A stretch of 45,218 nucleotides of DNA from Gammaproteobacteria bacterium (GTDB lineage Bacteria; Pseudomonadota; Gammaproteobacteria; Chromatiales; Chromatiaceae): positions 1 through 45,218 of the forward strand of contig JAHJDE010000168.1 of the NCBI GenBank assembly GCA_018812525.1. Reading direction: 5' to 3'. How positions within the stretch are numbered: the stretch's first letter is position 1; every line of letters starts with the position of its first letter. Below the pieces are notes generated by a model. The model was not told the DNA's origin. It searched no databases and worked only from the letters and a program-made list of their open reading frames with translations. Positions 15,695-22,802 of this stretch are shown piece after piece. Made by a program: the position numbers and the translations under genes.

Positions 15695-15771
15695 CGGGGC
15701 ATAGCGCAGTCTGGTAGCGCGCCTGCTTTGGGAGCAGGATGTCGGGGGTTCGAATCCCTCTGCCCCGACCA
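15695..15771 (+). tRNA. tRNA-Pro(TGG)
   Basis: A 77-base cloverleaf with encoded CCA. The anticodon stem CCTGC/GCAGG encloses loop TTTGGGA with anticodon TGG. The T-arm has GGTTCGAATCC. The acceptor stem pairs CGGGGCA with TGCCCCG. It is the first gene of a four-tRNA run. Confidence 0.96.
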
Positions 15772-15802
15772 AATGTTTCCAGCAGAGACTTCAATAGGAC
15801 TT

Positions 15803-15879
<77 letters not shown>

Positions 15880-15916
15880 AATCGCGTCAGTAGGACGGCG
15901 GCAGACCGAATTTTAT

Positions 15917-15993
15917 GGTGGGTGTAGCTCAGTTGGTAGAGCCCCGGATTGTGATTCCGGTCGTCGAGGGTTCGAGTCCCTTCATCCACCCCA
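15917..15993 (+). tRNA. tRNA-His(GTG)
   Basis: A 77-base cloverleaf with the extra 5' G typical of tRNA-His and encoded CCA. The anticodon loop ATTGTGATT gives GTG. The T-arm has GGTTCGAGTCC. Confidence 0.96.
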
Positions 15994-16008
15994 TATCAAA
16001 ATGATCAT

Positions 16009-16084
16009 GGGCCATTAGCTCAGTTGGTAGAGCAGCGGACTCTTAATCCGTTTGTCGAAGGTTCGACCCCTTCATGGCCCACCA
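16009..16084 (+). tRNA. tRNA-Lys(CTT)
   Basis: A 76-base cloverleaf with encoded CCA. The anticodon loop CTCTTAA gives CTT, read as Lys. The acceptor stem GGGCCAT pairs with ATGGCCC. It is the last tRNA of the operon; the spacer from tRNA-His is only 15 bases. Confidence 0.95.
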
Positions 16085-16296
16085 ACACCCCAGGCCAGCC
16101 TTCGCACTGGCTTGCTTCGTACCGCCCCCAAGAGGCCGGTGCTGACGCGGTTCAAAACTAAAGGGTACTAAAACAAAGGGGACGCTACCCTTTTTGATCA
16201 TCGTTAACCCTTCTTGGTCGCCCTTGGGGACGATATTCCAGGAAGCGCCCCGCCAGTCTTCCCAATTTCTGGACGAAGCTCTCAGACCCACAGAAT
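16085..16296. other. Region after the tRNA operon
   Basis: No gene is supported here. AAAGGGTA (16160-16167) pairs with TACCCTTT (16186-16193) and is followed by more T, so the pair may be the operon terminator, but the loop is long (18 bases). The short minus-strand frames in this stretch are antisense to tRNA-Lys and look meaningless. Confidence 0.4.
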
Positions 16297-16385
16297 GAAT
16301 TACGGTGACAGTTTACTAAATACATATAATTCACAGAAAGATCATGCGGCAATTAAGTGCATTTAGTAAACTGTCACCGTAATTC
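16297..16385. repeat. 89-bp element with 25-bp perfect arms
   Basis: Arms 16297-16321 and 16361-16385 are perfect inverted copies beginning GAATTACGGTGACAG. The 39-base centre is unpaired and AT-rich. The right edge is exactly where the broken cas2 coding sequence begins, so the element probably marks the insertion or deletion that removed the 5' part of that gene. Sequences of this type accompany RAYT transposases in many gammaproteobacteria; the link here is inference. Confidence 0.8.
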
Positions 16386-16517
16386 GAACTGATATCCCAC
16401 ATCGACTTGGCCACCGACTCCCTGCGCTACTATCCCCTCTGCGCCTGGTGCGGCGAACAGCTCACCTGGCAAGGGGAAGGGCGGCGGACCGAAGACCCCG
16501 ATCTGTGGCTGATCTGA
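16386..16517 (+). pseudogene. 3' remnant of a second cas2
   Basis: The last 43 codons of a cas2-like gene, reading HIDLATDSLRYYPLC and then LTWQGEGRRTEDPDLW before the stop. They align with the end of the intact cas2 next door: HIDPVADRVRYYALC and VQWDGRGSG. The upstream part is missing and the coding begins at the edge of an 89-bp palindromic element. The stop is one base before the ATG of the intact cas2, as in a tandem, co-translated pair. The two tails differ clearly, so this was a paralogue and not a recent duplicate. Confidence 0.65.
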
Positions 16518-16518
16518 C

Positions 16519-16794
16519 ATGCTCCACGTCATCGCCTACGACATCCAGGACGACCGAGCCCGAACCCAAGTGGTCCATGTGCTGGAGGGCTACGGCCAGC
16601 GTGTGCAGGGTAGCGTCTTCGAATGCTGGCTGACCCGGACCCAGCTCGATGAGATCCAACGGCAACTGGTCGTGCACATCGACCCCGTTGCCGATCGCGT
16701 ACGCTACTACGCCTTGTGCCGCAAGGATGTGGAAAAGGTCCAATGGGATGGACGCGGCAGCGGCCCCGCCGACACCATCGCCACCATCGTCTGA
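16519..16794 (+). CDS. cas2: CRISPR-associated protein Cas2
   Basis: A 91-residue Cas2, a normal length. It has the ferredoxin-like opening MLHVIAYDIQDDRARTQVV with the conserved Asp after the first strand, then VQGSVFECWLT and DRVRYYALC. Cas2 dimers bridge Cas1 dimers during spacer acquisition. No cas1 or effector gene is in the window, and a CRISPR array starts 320 bases downstream in the same direction. Either the other cas genes lie elsewhere or the locus is relictual. The upstream neighbour is the tail of a second cas2. Confidence 0.92.
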   Translation: MLHVIAYDIQDDRARTQVVHVLEGYGQRVQGSVFECWLTRTQLDEIQRQLVVHIDPVADRVRYYALCRKDVEKVQWDGRGSGPADTIATIV

Positions 16795-17114
16795 TGCCTT
16801 GAGGCGTTACAATAAGGCCAATATAATCAGAGGCATGGGCGGATTGATGTCCCGTGTGCGGCCCGCTGGCCAGGCTGGCCCCACGCACCCTGGGTCATCG
16901 CTAGGTATTAGCCCAAAATCGATCCTAGTCAATCAGTTAAAAATCACAGCCAGATTCGATAGCAACAATGCCTGGCCGCATATTGAATTAAGAGGGAAAA
17001 CAAGGTGGAAAACACCAAAGAATGGGCGCTAAAAAGCCAAAACCGGCCCGTCGCACCGTCTCGCCCGCAAACCCTGCTTGCAGGCCGCGCCATTTATGGG
17101 GTACAAAGGGCGGG
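16795..17114 (+). promoter_or_regulatory. Probable CRISPR leader
   Basis: About 320 bases without a supported gene between cas2 and the first repeat. The middle (about 16910-17040) is AT-rich compared with its surroundings, as leaders usually are. The repeat at the far end of the array is the degenerate one, which also puts the leader on this side. Confidence 0.6.
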
Positions 17115-17256
17115 CTTCCCACCGCCCCGATTTATAGAGGGGATTAAGACGATGGCGCCGAGTGCCATGCCCATGTCCCGGCGGCTTCCCACCGCCCCGA
17201 TTTATAGAGGGGATTAAGACGTTCATGGGGCACCCCCATTGAGTGCCTCGTCCCCC

Positions 17257-17383
17257 GTAACCATTCAGCCCCCTCCCCCTCTGGGGGAGGGTTGGGGAGG
17301 GGGTGGCCTAATAAATTCAGAGCGTTATCCACAACCGCCCTCCCCCCAACCCCCTCCCAGAGGGAGGGGGGGTGAACGGTAAC
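17257..17383. mobile_element. Palindromic MITE, copy 1 (127 bp)
   Basis: The termini are GTAACCATTCA and TGAACGGTAAC, with two GC-rich hairpins inside around a centre containing CCTAATAAATTCA. It sits in repeat 3 of the CRISPR array at the CGATTTAT position, but the left half of that repeat and any left duplication are gone, so a deletion or recombination followed insertion. It matches copy 2 in opposite orientation over its whole 127 bp with scattered changes. Confidence 0.85.
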
Positions 17384-17529
17384 CGATTTATAGAGGGGAT
17401 TAGGACCAGGTCGGCCGGCAAGTGCTTCCACGGAAGCTCTTCCCACCGCCCCGATTTATAGAGGGGATTAAGACTCCGCCAGCGTCCCTGTCACCTCACC
17501 GTAACCACTTCCCACCGCCCTGATTTATA

Positions 17530-17656
17530 GTATCCGTTCACCCCCCCTCCCTTTGGGAGGGGGTTGGGGGGAGGGCAATCCAAAATAATGCCTTGAATTT
17601 ATTAGGTCACCCCCTCCCTAACCCTCCCCCGCAGGGGGAGGGGACTGAACGGTTAC
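17530..17656. mobile_element. Palindromic MITE, copy 2 (127 bp)
   Basis: The termini are GTATCCGTTCA and TGAACGGTTAC. The flanks are a perfect 8-bp target duplication GATTTATA (17522-17529 and 17657-17664), which lies in the loop of CRISPR repeat 5. Removing the element plus one duplication restores a 36-bp repeat. This shows that it moved into the array. The 8-bp duplication and GTAA ends resemble IS66-family behaviour; that link is inference. Confidence 0.92.
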
Positions 17657-17732
17657 GATTTATAGAGGGGATTAAGACGCCGTCGCGCTGCCACCGGAGA
17701 TGTGCTTGACGCTTCCCACCGCCCCGATTTAC

Positions 17733-17791
17733 GTATCCGTTCACCCCCCTCCCTAACCCTCCCCCACAGGGGGAGGGGACTGAACGGTTAC
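17733..17791. mobile_element. Palindromic MITE, copy 3 (59 bp)
   Basis: It has the same termini as copy 2 (GTATCCGTTCA and TGAACGGTTAC) and the same orientation but lacks the middle 68 bp, so it is an internal deletion form. It splits CRISPR repeat 6 at the same loop; the flanks CGATTTAC (17725-17732) and CGATTTAT (17792-17799) match at 7 of 8 bases. Confidence 0.88.
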
Positions 17792-17883
17792 CGATTTATA
17801 GAGGGGATGGGGAATGGGGCCGCGCCACTGGGCAAGATGCCGCGCATTCCGGTGCATTCTTCGCGTACCGAACCGCCAGCACC

Positions 17884-17889
17884 TATAAT
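17884..17889 (+). promoter_or_regulatory. Possible -10 box after the array
   Basis: A consensus TATAAT lies 24 bases ahead of the ATG of the small broken gene at 17913, which also has GGAGG six bases before it. No clear -35 box is seen. Confidence 0.35.
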
Positions 17890-17912
17890 GGCCATTCCCC
17901 TCGGAGGCACCC

Positions 17913-18221
17913 ATGACCTACTACCTCGATCCCAAGAATGACCAGTCCATCGAGTACCGGGCCCCTTTAAAAAGACTACCGTTTGCGGTGAGCCCTTCGG
18001 CTTCGTCAAGAGAGCCTTGTCGAACCGCAAGTTTTCGCGCCGACACTGGCCTTCGACAAGCTCAGACCGAGCGGGTTTGTCGTTATTTTTCAAGGGGCCA
18101 TGCCTGCCTGAGTCGTTGCAAACGCTCAGGGCTTGCTCAACGGCAAGCGGGAGGTCACCGTCGTCCTGACGTTTATCCTCTTGGTTACCTGCAAGACATC
18201 ATCGATCTGGCTACTTTCTGA
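17913..18221 (+). pseudogene. Small gene broken by a repeat
   Basis: A good ribosome site (GGAGG) and ATG open MTYYLDPKNDQSIEYRA, and the frame ends with a protein-like tail PLGYLQDIIDLATF. Everything between (about 17970-18130) is intergenic-type repeat: GCGGTGAGCCCTTCGGCTTCG, then CCTTGTCGAACCGC and CTTCGACAAGCTCAGAC, also seen inverted near 34.52-34.61 kb. It looks like one gene, or two gene ends, filled by repeat. I do not recognise the original product. Confidence 0.4.
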
Positions 18222-18223
18222 AC

Positions 18224-19186
18224 ATGCCCGTGACGCAATCCGATATCTCCGTCCTCCTCGTCAACTACAACACCCGCCACCTGCTGGCGGAGATGTTTGA
18301 GGCCCTGGACCGGGCGAGCGAGGGGCTATCGGTGGAGACTATCCTGCTGGACAACGCCTCGGCGGATGGCTCAGTGGGGTTCTTGAGGTCCGCCTACCCG
18401 GAGATGGAACTGATCGAGAACCCGGTCAATGTGGGCTTCGGCCGGGCCAACAACCAGTGTCTGGCCCGGAGCCGGGGGCGTTACATCCTGCTGCTGAACA
18501 CCGATGCCTTCCTCGCGCCGGACAGCCTGGCGAAGACCCTGGCCTACATGGAGGCCAATCCCCGTTGTGGTGTGCTTGGTGCCCGGCTGGTGGGACGCGA
18601 TGGCAACCTGCAACCCTCCTGCCGCTACTTCCCTACCCCCTGGAACCTTTTTCTTGCCCGGACCGGACTCGACCGCCTATTCAAGAATGCCCGCCTGGTG
18701 GACGACATGGCCTGGGATCACGCCTCGGTACGCCCCTGCGATTGGGTGCCCGGCTGCTTTTATCTGACAAGGCGCGAGGTGCTGGACCGGGTGGGGTTGT
18801 TCGATCCCCGCTACTTCCTCTATTACGAGGAGGTGGACCACTGCAAGGCGGTCAAGGCCGCCGGCTGGGAGGTGGTCTATTTCCCCGATACCTCCGTGGT
18901 CCACATCGGCGGCGAGAGCGCCCGCAGCGAGGGGGAGCTTTCCGCCCTCGGCCGCCAGATCGAGGCGCTCCAGATCGAGAGCGAACTGCTCTACTTCCGG
19001 AAAAACCACGGACGCATGGCCGTCCTGCTCGATGTGGTCCTGACGACCCTGGCGGACCTGATCATCCCCCTGAAGCGGCTAATCCGGGGCAAACGGTCGG
19101 CCGGTCTGATCGAATACCTCAAGCACATCGGCCGGGTCTGGCGCACCTTCGCCCATACCCGCTGGGGCCTGAGGCCCACCCGGTGA
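18224..19186 (+). CDS. GT2 glycosyltransferase (rhamnosyltransferase-like)
   Basis: A 320-residue family 2 glycosyltransferase. The GT-A fold opens with ISVLLVNYNTRHLLAEM, then ILLDNASADGS, NVGFGRANNQCL and LLLNTDAFL, where the NTD replaces the DxD metal site. The acceptor side has CDWVPGCFYLTRREVLDRVG and YYEEVDHCKAVKAAGW, typical of rhamnosyl and galactofuranosyl transferases. The C-terminus has a hydrophobic, basic stretch (DVVLTTLADLIIPLKRLI) that may hold it to the inner membrane. It is the first intact gene of the exopolysaccharide cluster, six bases ahead of an acetyltransferase gene. Confidence 0.9.
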   Translation: MPVTQSDISVLLVNYNTRHLLAEMFEALDRASEGLSVETILLDNASADGSVGFLRSAYPEMELIENPVNVGFGRANNQCLARSRGRYILLLNTDAFLAPDSLAKTLAYMEANPRCGVLGARLVGRDGNLQPSCRYFPTPWNLFLARTGLDRLFKNARLVDDMAWDHASVRPCDWVPGCFYLTRREVLDRVGLFDPRYFLYYEEVDHCKAVKAAGWEVVYFPDTSVVHIGGESARSEGELSALGRQIEALQIESELLYFRKNHGRMAVLLDVVLTTLADLIIPLKRLIRGKRSAGLIEYLKHIGRVWRTFAHTRWGLRPTR

Positions 19187-19192
19187 GGTCCC

Positions 19193-19699
19193 ATGTTTGA
19201 CAACATCCGGCAAGACTTGAAGGCTTATGGCGGCGACTGGGGCGCCCAAGGCTTCTGGGTAATGGTGGTCTACCGCTTCGGCCGCTGGCGCTACGGGGTG
19301 AAGCCGGCCCTGTTGCGAAAGGTCTTTTCGTTTATCTACAAGATCCTGTTCAAGCTGATCCAGATCCTCACCGGCATCGAACTGCCCTGCGAGGTGGAGA
19401 TCGGCCGCAACTTCGTCATCGACCACTTCGGCGGCATCATCGTCAGCGGCTACGCCAAATTCGGCGATAACTGCCGCATCCGCACCGGCGTGGTGGTGGG
19501 CCTGAAACGGGTGGACGACCCCTGCGCCCCGGTCATCGGCAACAACGTGGACATCGGCGCCGGCGCCAAGGTCCTGGGCCGCATCCGCATCGGCGACAAC
19601 GTCATCATCGGTGCCAACGCCGTCGTCATCACCGACGTACCCGCCAACGCCATCGCCGTCGGGGTGCCGGCGGTGATCAAGGTGGAGGCTGCCTTATGA
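19193..19699 (+). CDS. Serine acetyltransferase-like, EPS cluster
   Basis: A 168-residue left-handed beta-helix acyltransferase. The C-terminal 100 residues show the hexapeptide pattern: EIGRNFVIDHFGGIIVSG, IRTGVVVG, IGNNVDIGAGAKVLG, IRIGDNVIIGANAVVI and VPANAIAVGVPAVIK. The catalytic His of the CysE type is in the IDHFGG block. The N-terminal part (GFWVMVVYRFGRWRYG) is the short form found in polysaccharide clusters, not that of cysteine synthesis. It probably acetylates a sugar precursor or glycan. Its stop overlaps the ATG of a RAYT remnant. Confidence 0.87.
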   Translation: MFDNIRQDLKAYGGDWGAQGFWVMVVYRFGRWRYGVKPALLRKVFSFIYKILFKLIQILTGIELPCEVEIGRNFVIDHFGGIIVSGYAKFGDNCRIRTGVVVGLKRVDDPCAPVIGNNVDIGAGAKVLGRIRIGDNVIIGANAVVITDVPANAIAVGVPAVIKVEAAL

Positions 19700-20075
19700 A
19701 ATACATTACAGCTCGTCCCAATCGCCGTTCCATCCGATTGCAGGGGTACGATTATTCCCAAGCCGGAGCGTATTTTGTGACCATTTGCACCCAGAATCGG
19801 GAATCCCTGTTCGGGGATATTGTAGAGGGTGAAATGCGGTTGAATGAGGCGGGGCGTTTGGTCGAATCGGTCTGGGATGGCCTGCCGGAACATTATTTCC
19901 ATGTGGAATTGGATGCAATGGTTGTCATGCCCAATCATTTTCATGGAATTATTGCGTTGTCCCCTGTCGTACGGGTGGGTGATGTACGGGCGGCTGATGA
20001 ACGGGCGGGTTTGAAACCCGCCCCTACGGGAATCCGCGAACCAACAGCCAAATATGGCACGGAGGCATGGATGGT
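19696..20075 (+). pseudogene. Truncated RAYT transposase (Y1/HUH)
   Basis: The first 90 or so residues match REP-associated tyrosine transposases: RRSIRLQGYDYSQAGAYFV, TICTQNRESLFGDI and AMVVMPNHFHGIIAL, which holds the HxH metal motif. After that the frame enters a palindromic repeat (GGGCGGGTTT at 20003-20012 and its complement at 20014-20023), and the catalytic Tyr region is missing. It sits between two exopolysaccharide genes, with its ATG overlapping the preceding stop. It cannot be active as encoded. Confidence 0.8.
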
Positions 20076-21053
20076 ATGAACAGCGGAATCGGCGCGGTAG
20101 CTATCGGCCGCAACGAGGGGGAGCGGTTGCGCCAATGCCTGGCCTCGGCCCTGGGGCGAGCGGCGGTCCTGGTCTATGTGGACTCGGGCTCGACCGACGG
20201 GTCGGTGGAACTGGCCAGGGCCATGGGGGCGGAGGTGGTCGAGTTGGATCTGTCGATCCCCTTTACCGCCGCCCGTGCCCGCAATGCGGGATTCCGGCGG
20301 TTACGCGAATGGGCACCGGGGCTGGCCTATGTCCAGTTCGTCGATGGCGATTGCGAACTGGTCGGGGGCTGGCTCGAATCGGCGGCGGCCTTTCTGGATG
20401 GGCATCCGGATGTGGTGGTGGTCTGCGGGCGGCGGCGCGAGCGCTATCCGGAACGTTCCGTCTATAACCTGCTGTGCGACCTGGAATGGGACACCCCGGT
20501 GGGCGAGGCCAAGGCCTGCGGCGGCGATGCCCTGATGCGGGCGGATGCCTTCGAGGCGGCGGGCGGCTATCGGGAAGGCCTCATCGCCGGCGAGGAGCCG
20601 GAGCTTTGCCTGAGACTCCGCGCCCAGGGCTGGCGGGTCTGGCGCCTGGACGCGGAGATGACCCTGCACGATGCCGCCATGACCCGTTTCGGCCAGTGGT
20701 GGCGGCGGACCCTGCGGGCCGGCCATGCCTTCGCCGAGGGTGCCTGGCTGCATGGGGCCGGGCCGGAGCGTCACTGGGTGCGGGAGTCCTTGAGCGCCTG
20801 GCTTTGGGGGGCGATCATTCCCCTCGCCACCCTCGGCGCGGTTTTCTTGTTTGGCCCCAAGGGGCTGTTGCTAGCCGGGATCTATCTCTTGCAGGGCCTG
20901 CGCCTGGCGCTTCGGGGAGGACGTTCATGGCGGGTCAACGCCTGGCGCGCCCTGTTCCTGGTCCTGGGCAAGTTTCCCGAGGTGGCGGGGCAGGCGCGGT
21001 TTCTCCAGAATCGCATCCGGGGCCGAAAGGCGCGACTGATCGAATACAAGTGA
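20076..21053 (+). CDS. GT2 glycosyltransferase with membrane tail
   Basis: A 325-residue family 2 glycosyltransferase. It has AVAIGRNEGERLRQCL, VYVDSGSTDGSVELA, TAARARNAGFRRL and FVDGDCEL as the D-x-D block, then GGDALMRADAFEAAGG. Near the C-terminus two hydrophobic stretches (LWGAIIPLATLGAVFLFGP and KGLLLAGIYLLQGLRL) are likely membrane segments. GGAGG ten bases upstream favours the ATG at 20076; an in-frame ATG nine bases earlier is too close to it. It lies four bases ahead of a second acetyltransferase gene. The sugar donor is unknown. Confidence 0.88.
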   Translation: MNSGIGAVAIGRNEGERLRQCLASALGRAAVLVYVDSGSTDGSVELARAMGAEVVELDLSIPFTAARARNAGFRRLREWAPGLAYVQFVDGDCELVGGWLESAAAFLDGHPDVVVVCGRRRERYPERSVYNLLCDLEWDTPVGEAKACGGDALMRADAFEAAGGYREGLIAGEEPELCLRLRAQGWRVWRLDAEMTLHDAAMTRFGQWWRRTLRAGHAFAEGAWLHGAGPERHWVRESLSAWLWGAIIPLATLGAVFLFGPKGLLLAGIYLLQGLRLALRGGRSWRVNAWRALFLVLGKFPEVAGQARFLQNRIRGRKARLIEYK

Positions 21054-21057
21054 TCGC

Positions 21058-21579
21058 ATGGAAAGACCCAGGCTCAAAGAGACCCTGACCGCCCTGAAAC
21101 GGGATGCCCAGCGCTACGGCGCGGGCTGGGCGACCCACGCCGGCTTCTGGGTGGGGCTCTCCTACCGCATCCGCCGCTTGCGTAAATTCGGCCCCTTCCC
21201 TTGCCGGTTGTTGCTCCCCCTGGACCTGCTGCTGGGCATTGCCCGGCGCATGCGCTCCGACAGCCTGATCGCCGCCTCCGTCCCGGTCGGGCCGGGGCTT
21301 TACCTGCCACACCCCAACGGCGTCTTCGTCAACCCCATGGCCCTGCTGGGGGCCGATGTCGCCCTGTTTCAGCAGGTCAGCCTGGCGGAGTGGCAGGGGA
21401 AGGCGCCGGTCATCGGCGACGGCAGCTCGATCTTCGCCGGGGCCAAGGTCATCGGCGGTGTCCGGGTGGGCCGGAACTGCAAGATCGGCGCGAACGTGGT
21501 GCTGACCCAGGATGTGCCCGACGACAGCTCGGTCGCCGTGGCCGCCCCGGTCGTCCGCGCCCGAGGGCCGAGGCCATGA
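21058..21579 (+). CDS. Second acetyltransferase, EPS cluster
   Basis: A 173-residue beta-helix acyltransferase, similar in plan to the one at 19193: DAQRYGAGWATHAGFWVGLSYR at the start, then PHPNGVFVNP, VIGDGSSIFAGAKVIGGVRVG and CKIGANVVLTQDVPDDSSVA. The block LYLPHPNGVFV has a His in the place of the catalytic His of CysE-type enzymes. A role in decorating the polysaccharide is inferred from context. It ends in an ATGA overlap with the next gene. Confidence 0.83.
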   Translation: MERPRLKETLTALKRDAQRYGAGWATHAGFWVGLSYRIRRLRKFGPFPCRLLLPLDLLLGIARRMRSDSLIAASVPVGPGLYLPHPNGVFVNPMALLGADVALFQQVSLAEWQGKAPVIGDGSSIFAGAKVIGGVRVGRNCKIGANVVLTQDVPDDSSVAVAAPVVRARGPRP

Positions 21580-22802
21580 GCCCGCGGATCGCCTACTTCA
21601 TCAACCAATACCCCAAGGTCAGCCACAGCTTCATCCGCCGCGAGATCCTGGCCCTGGAGCGGCAGGGGCTGGCGGTGACCCGCATCGCCCTGCGTGGCTG
21701 GGACGCGGAACTGGCGGATGCCGAGGACGAACGCGAACGGGAAAAGACCCGCTACGCCCTGCGGGAGGGGATGGTGCCGCTCCTGGCGGCCTTGGCCAGG
21801 GCGCTGGTCCGGTCGCCCCGGAACCTGCTTTCCGCCCTCCGGCTGGCCCTGCGCATGGGCTGGCGGGGCGACCGGCCCCTGCCCTACCACCTGATCTATC
21901 TGGCCGAGGCCTGCCGCATCCTGCCCTGGCTGCGCGAGGCTGGGGTAAGCCATCTCCATGCCCACTTCGGCACCAACTCCGCCGAGGTCGCGATGCTGGT
22001 CCAGGCCCTGGGCGGGCCGCCCTACAGCTTCACAGTCCACGGGCCGGAGGAGTTCGACCGGCCGAAGGCACTCAGACTGGGCGAGAAGATCCGCCGCGCC
22101 GCCTTCGTGGTGGCGATCAGCTCCTACGGCCGCAGCCAGCTCTACCGCTGGGTGGGGCACGAACATTGGCCCAAGGTGAAGGTCGTCCACTGCGGGCTGG
22201 AGCCGGCCTTTCACCAAGTGCCCGAAGTGCCGGTGCCAGAGGCGCCTCGGCTGGTCTGCGTGGGGCGCCTCTGCGAACAGAAGGGGCAGTTGCTGTTGAT
22301 CGAGGCGGCCAGGGTGCTGGTGGCCAAGGGTGTCGCCTTCGAGCTGGTGCTGGCGGGCGATGGCGAGATGCGGGGCGAGATCGAGCGCCTCATCGCCACC
22401 CACGGATTGCAATCCCGGATACGCATCACCGGCTGGATCAGCGGGGACCAGGTGCGCGAGGAGATCCTGGCCGCCCGCTGCCTGGTCCTGCCCAGCTTCG
22501 CCGAGGGCCTGCCGGTGGTCATCATGGAGGCCCTGGCCCTGCGCCGGCCGGTGATCACCACCGCCATCGCCGGTATCCCGGAACTGGTACGTCAGGGCGA
22601 GAACGGCTGGCTCATCCCTGCCGGCTCGGTCGATGAGCTGGCCCTGGCCATGGAGGCGTGCCTATCCACCCCCCCGGCCCGTCTTCAAGCAATGGGCGAT
22701 GCCGGCCGTCACCGGGTCATGGAGCGCCATTCGGTGGACACCGAGGCAGCCAGGCTGGCCATTCTTTTCGCCCGGTCGCGGCCATGGGATGATGGGGCAT
22801 GA
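21576..22802 (+). CDS. GT4 glycosyltransferase
   Basis: A 408-residue GT-B glycosyltransferase of family 4. The N-terminal domain opens RIAYFINQYPKVSHSFIRRE and has HLHAHFGTNSAEVAML. The C-terminal domain has LVCVGRLCEQKGQLLLIEA and the donor-binding E-x7-E in FAEGLPVVIMEALA. The open frame runs further upstream, but the ATG at 21576 overlaps the stop of the acetyltransferase and starts at the conserved first strand. It overlaps the next gene by ATGA, so translation is coupled along the cluster. It probably adds a hexose to the lipid-linked repeat unit in the cytoplasm. Confidence 0.92.
   Translation: MSPRIAYFINQYPKVSHSFIRREILALERQGLAVTRIALRGWDAELADAEDEREREKTRYALREGMVPLLAALARALVRSPRNLLSALRLALRMGWRGDRPLPYHLIYLAEACRILPWLREAGVSHLHAHFGTNSAEVAMLVQALGGPPYSFTVHGPEEFDRPKALRLGEKIRRAAFVVAISSYGRSQLYRWVGHEHWPKVKVVHCGLEPAFHQVPEVPVPEAPRLVCVGRLCEQKGQLLLIEAARVLVAKGVAFELVLAGDGEMRGEIERLIATHGLQSRIRITGWISGDQVREEILAARCLVLPSFAEGLPVVIMEALALRRPVITTAIAGIPELVRQGENGWLIPAGSVDELALAMEACLSTPPARLQAMGDAGRHRVMERHSVDTEAARLAILFARSRPWDDGA

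Larger units (their letters stand above)
17115..17808 (+). CRISPR. CRISPR array, 6 repeats, 3 interrupted
   Basis: The repeat is 36 bp, beginning CTTCCCACCG, with a CCCC/GGGG stem round the loop GATTTATAGA and ending GATTAAGAC. Intact copies are 17115-17150, 17185-17220 and 17439-17474. Repeat 5 is split (17508-17529 and 17657-17678), repeat 6 is split and degenerate (17712-17732 and 17792-17808), and repeat 3 keeps only its right part (17384-17406, one change). Spacers are 17151-17184 (34 bp), 17221-17256 (36 bp up to the inserted element), 17407-17438 (32), 17475-17507 (33) and 17679-17711 (33). The inserted sequences are copies of one small palindromic element. The 3' end ATTAAGAC is a plausible 8-base crRNA handle. 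Type cannot be assigned from cas2 alone; a type III or I system is possible. Confidence 0.93.

Noticed and set aside
13600-15700. FMN or glycine riboswitch near rib genes or glyA
   Set aside because: No conserved riboswitch core is visible; the gaps are short and filled with repeats.
16043-16291. An 82-residue minus-strand frame
   Set aside because: It overlaps tRNA-Lys in antisense and has no protein-like pattern or start site.
17250-17800. GC-rich hairpins in the array as terminators
   Set aside because: They are parts of inserted elements with target duplications and lack T-runs.
21201-22802. A 533-codon form of the GT4 enzyme
   Set aside because: The extra N-terminus is the off-frame reading of the acetyltransferase gene; the family starts at 21576.
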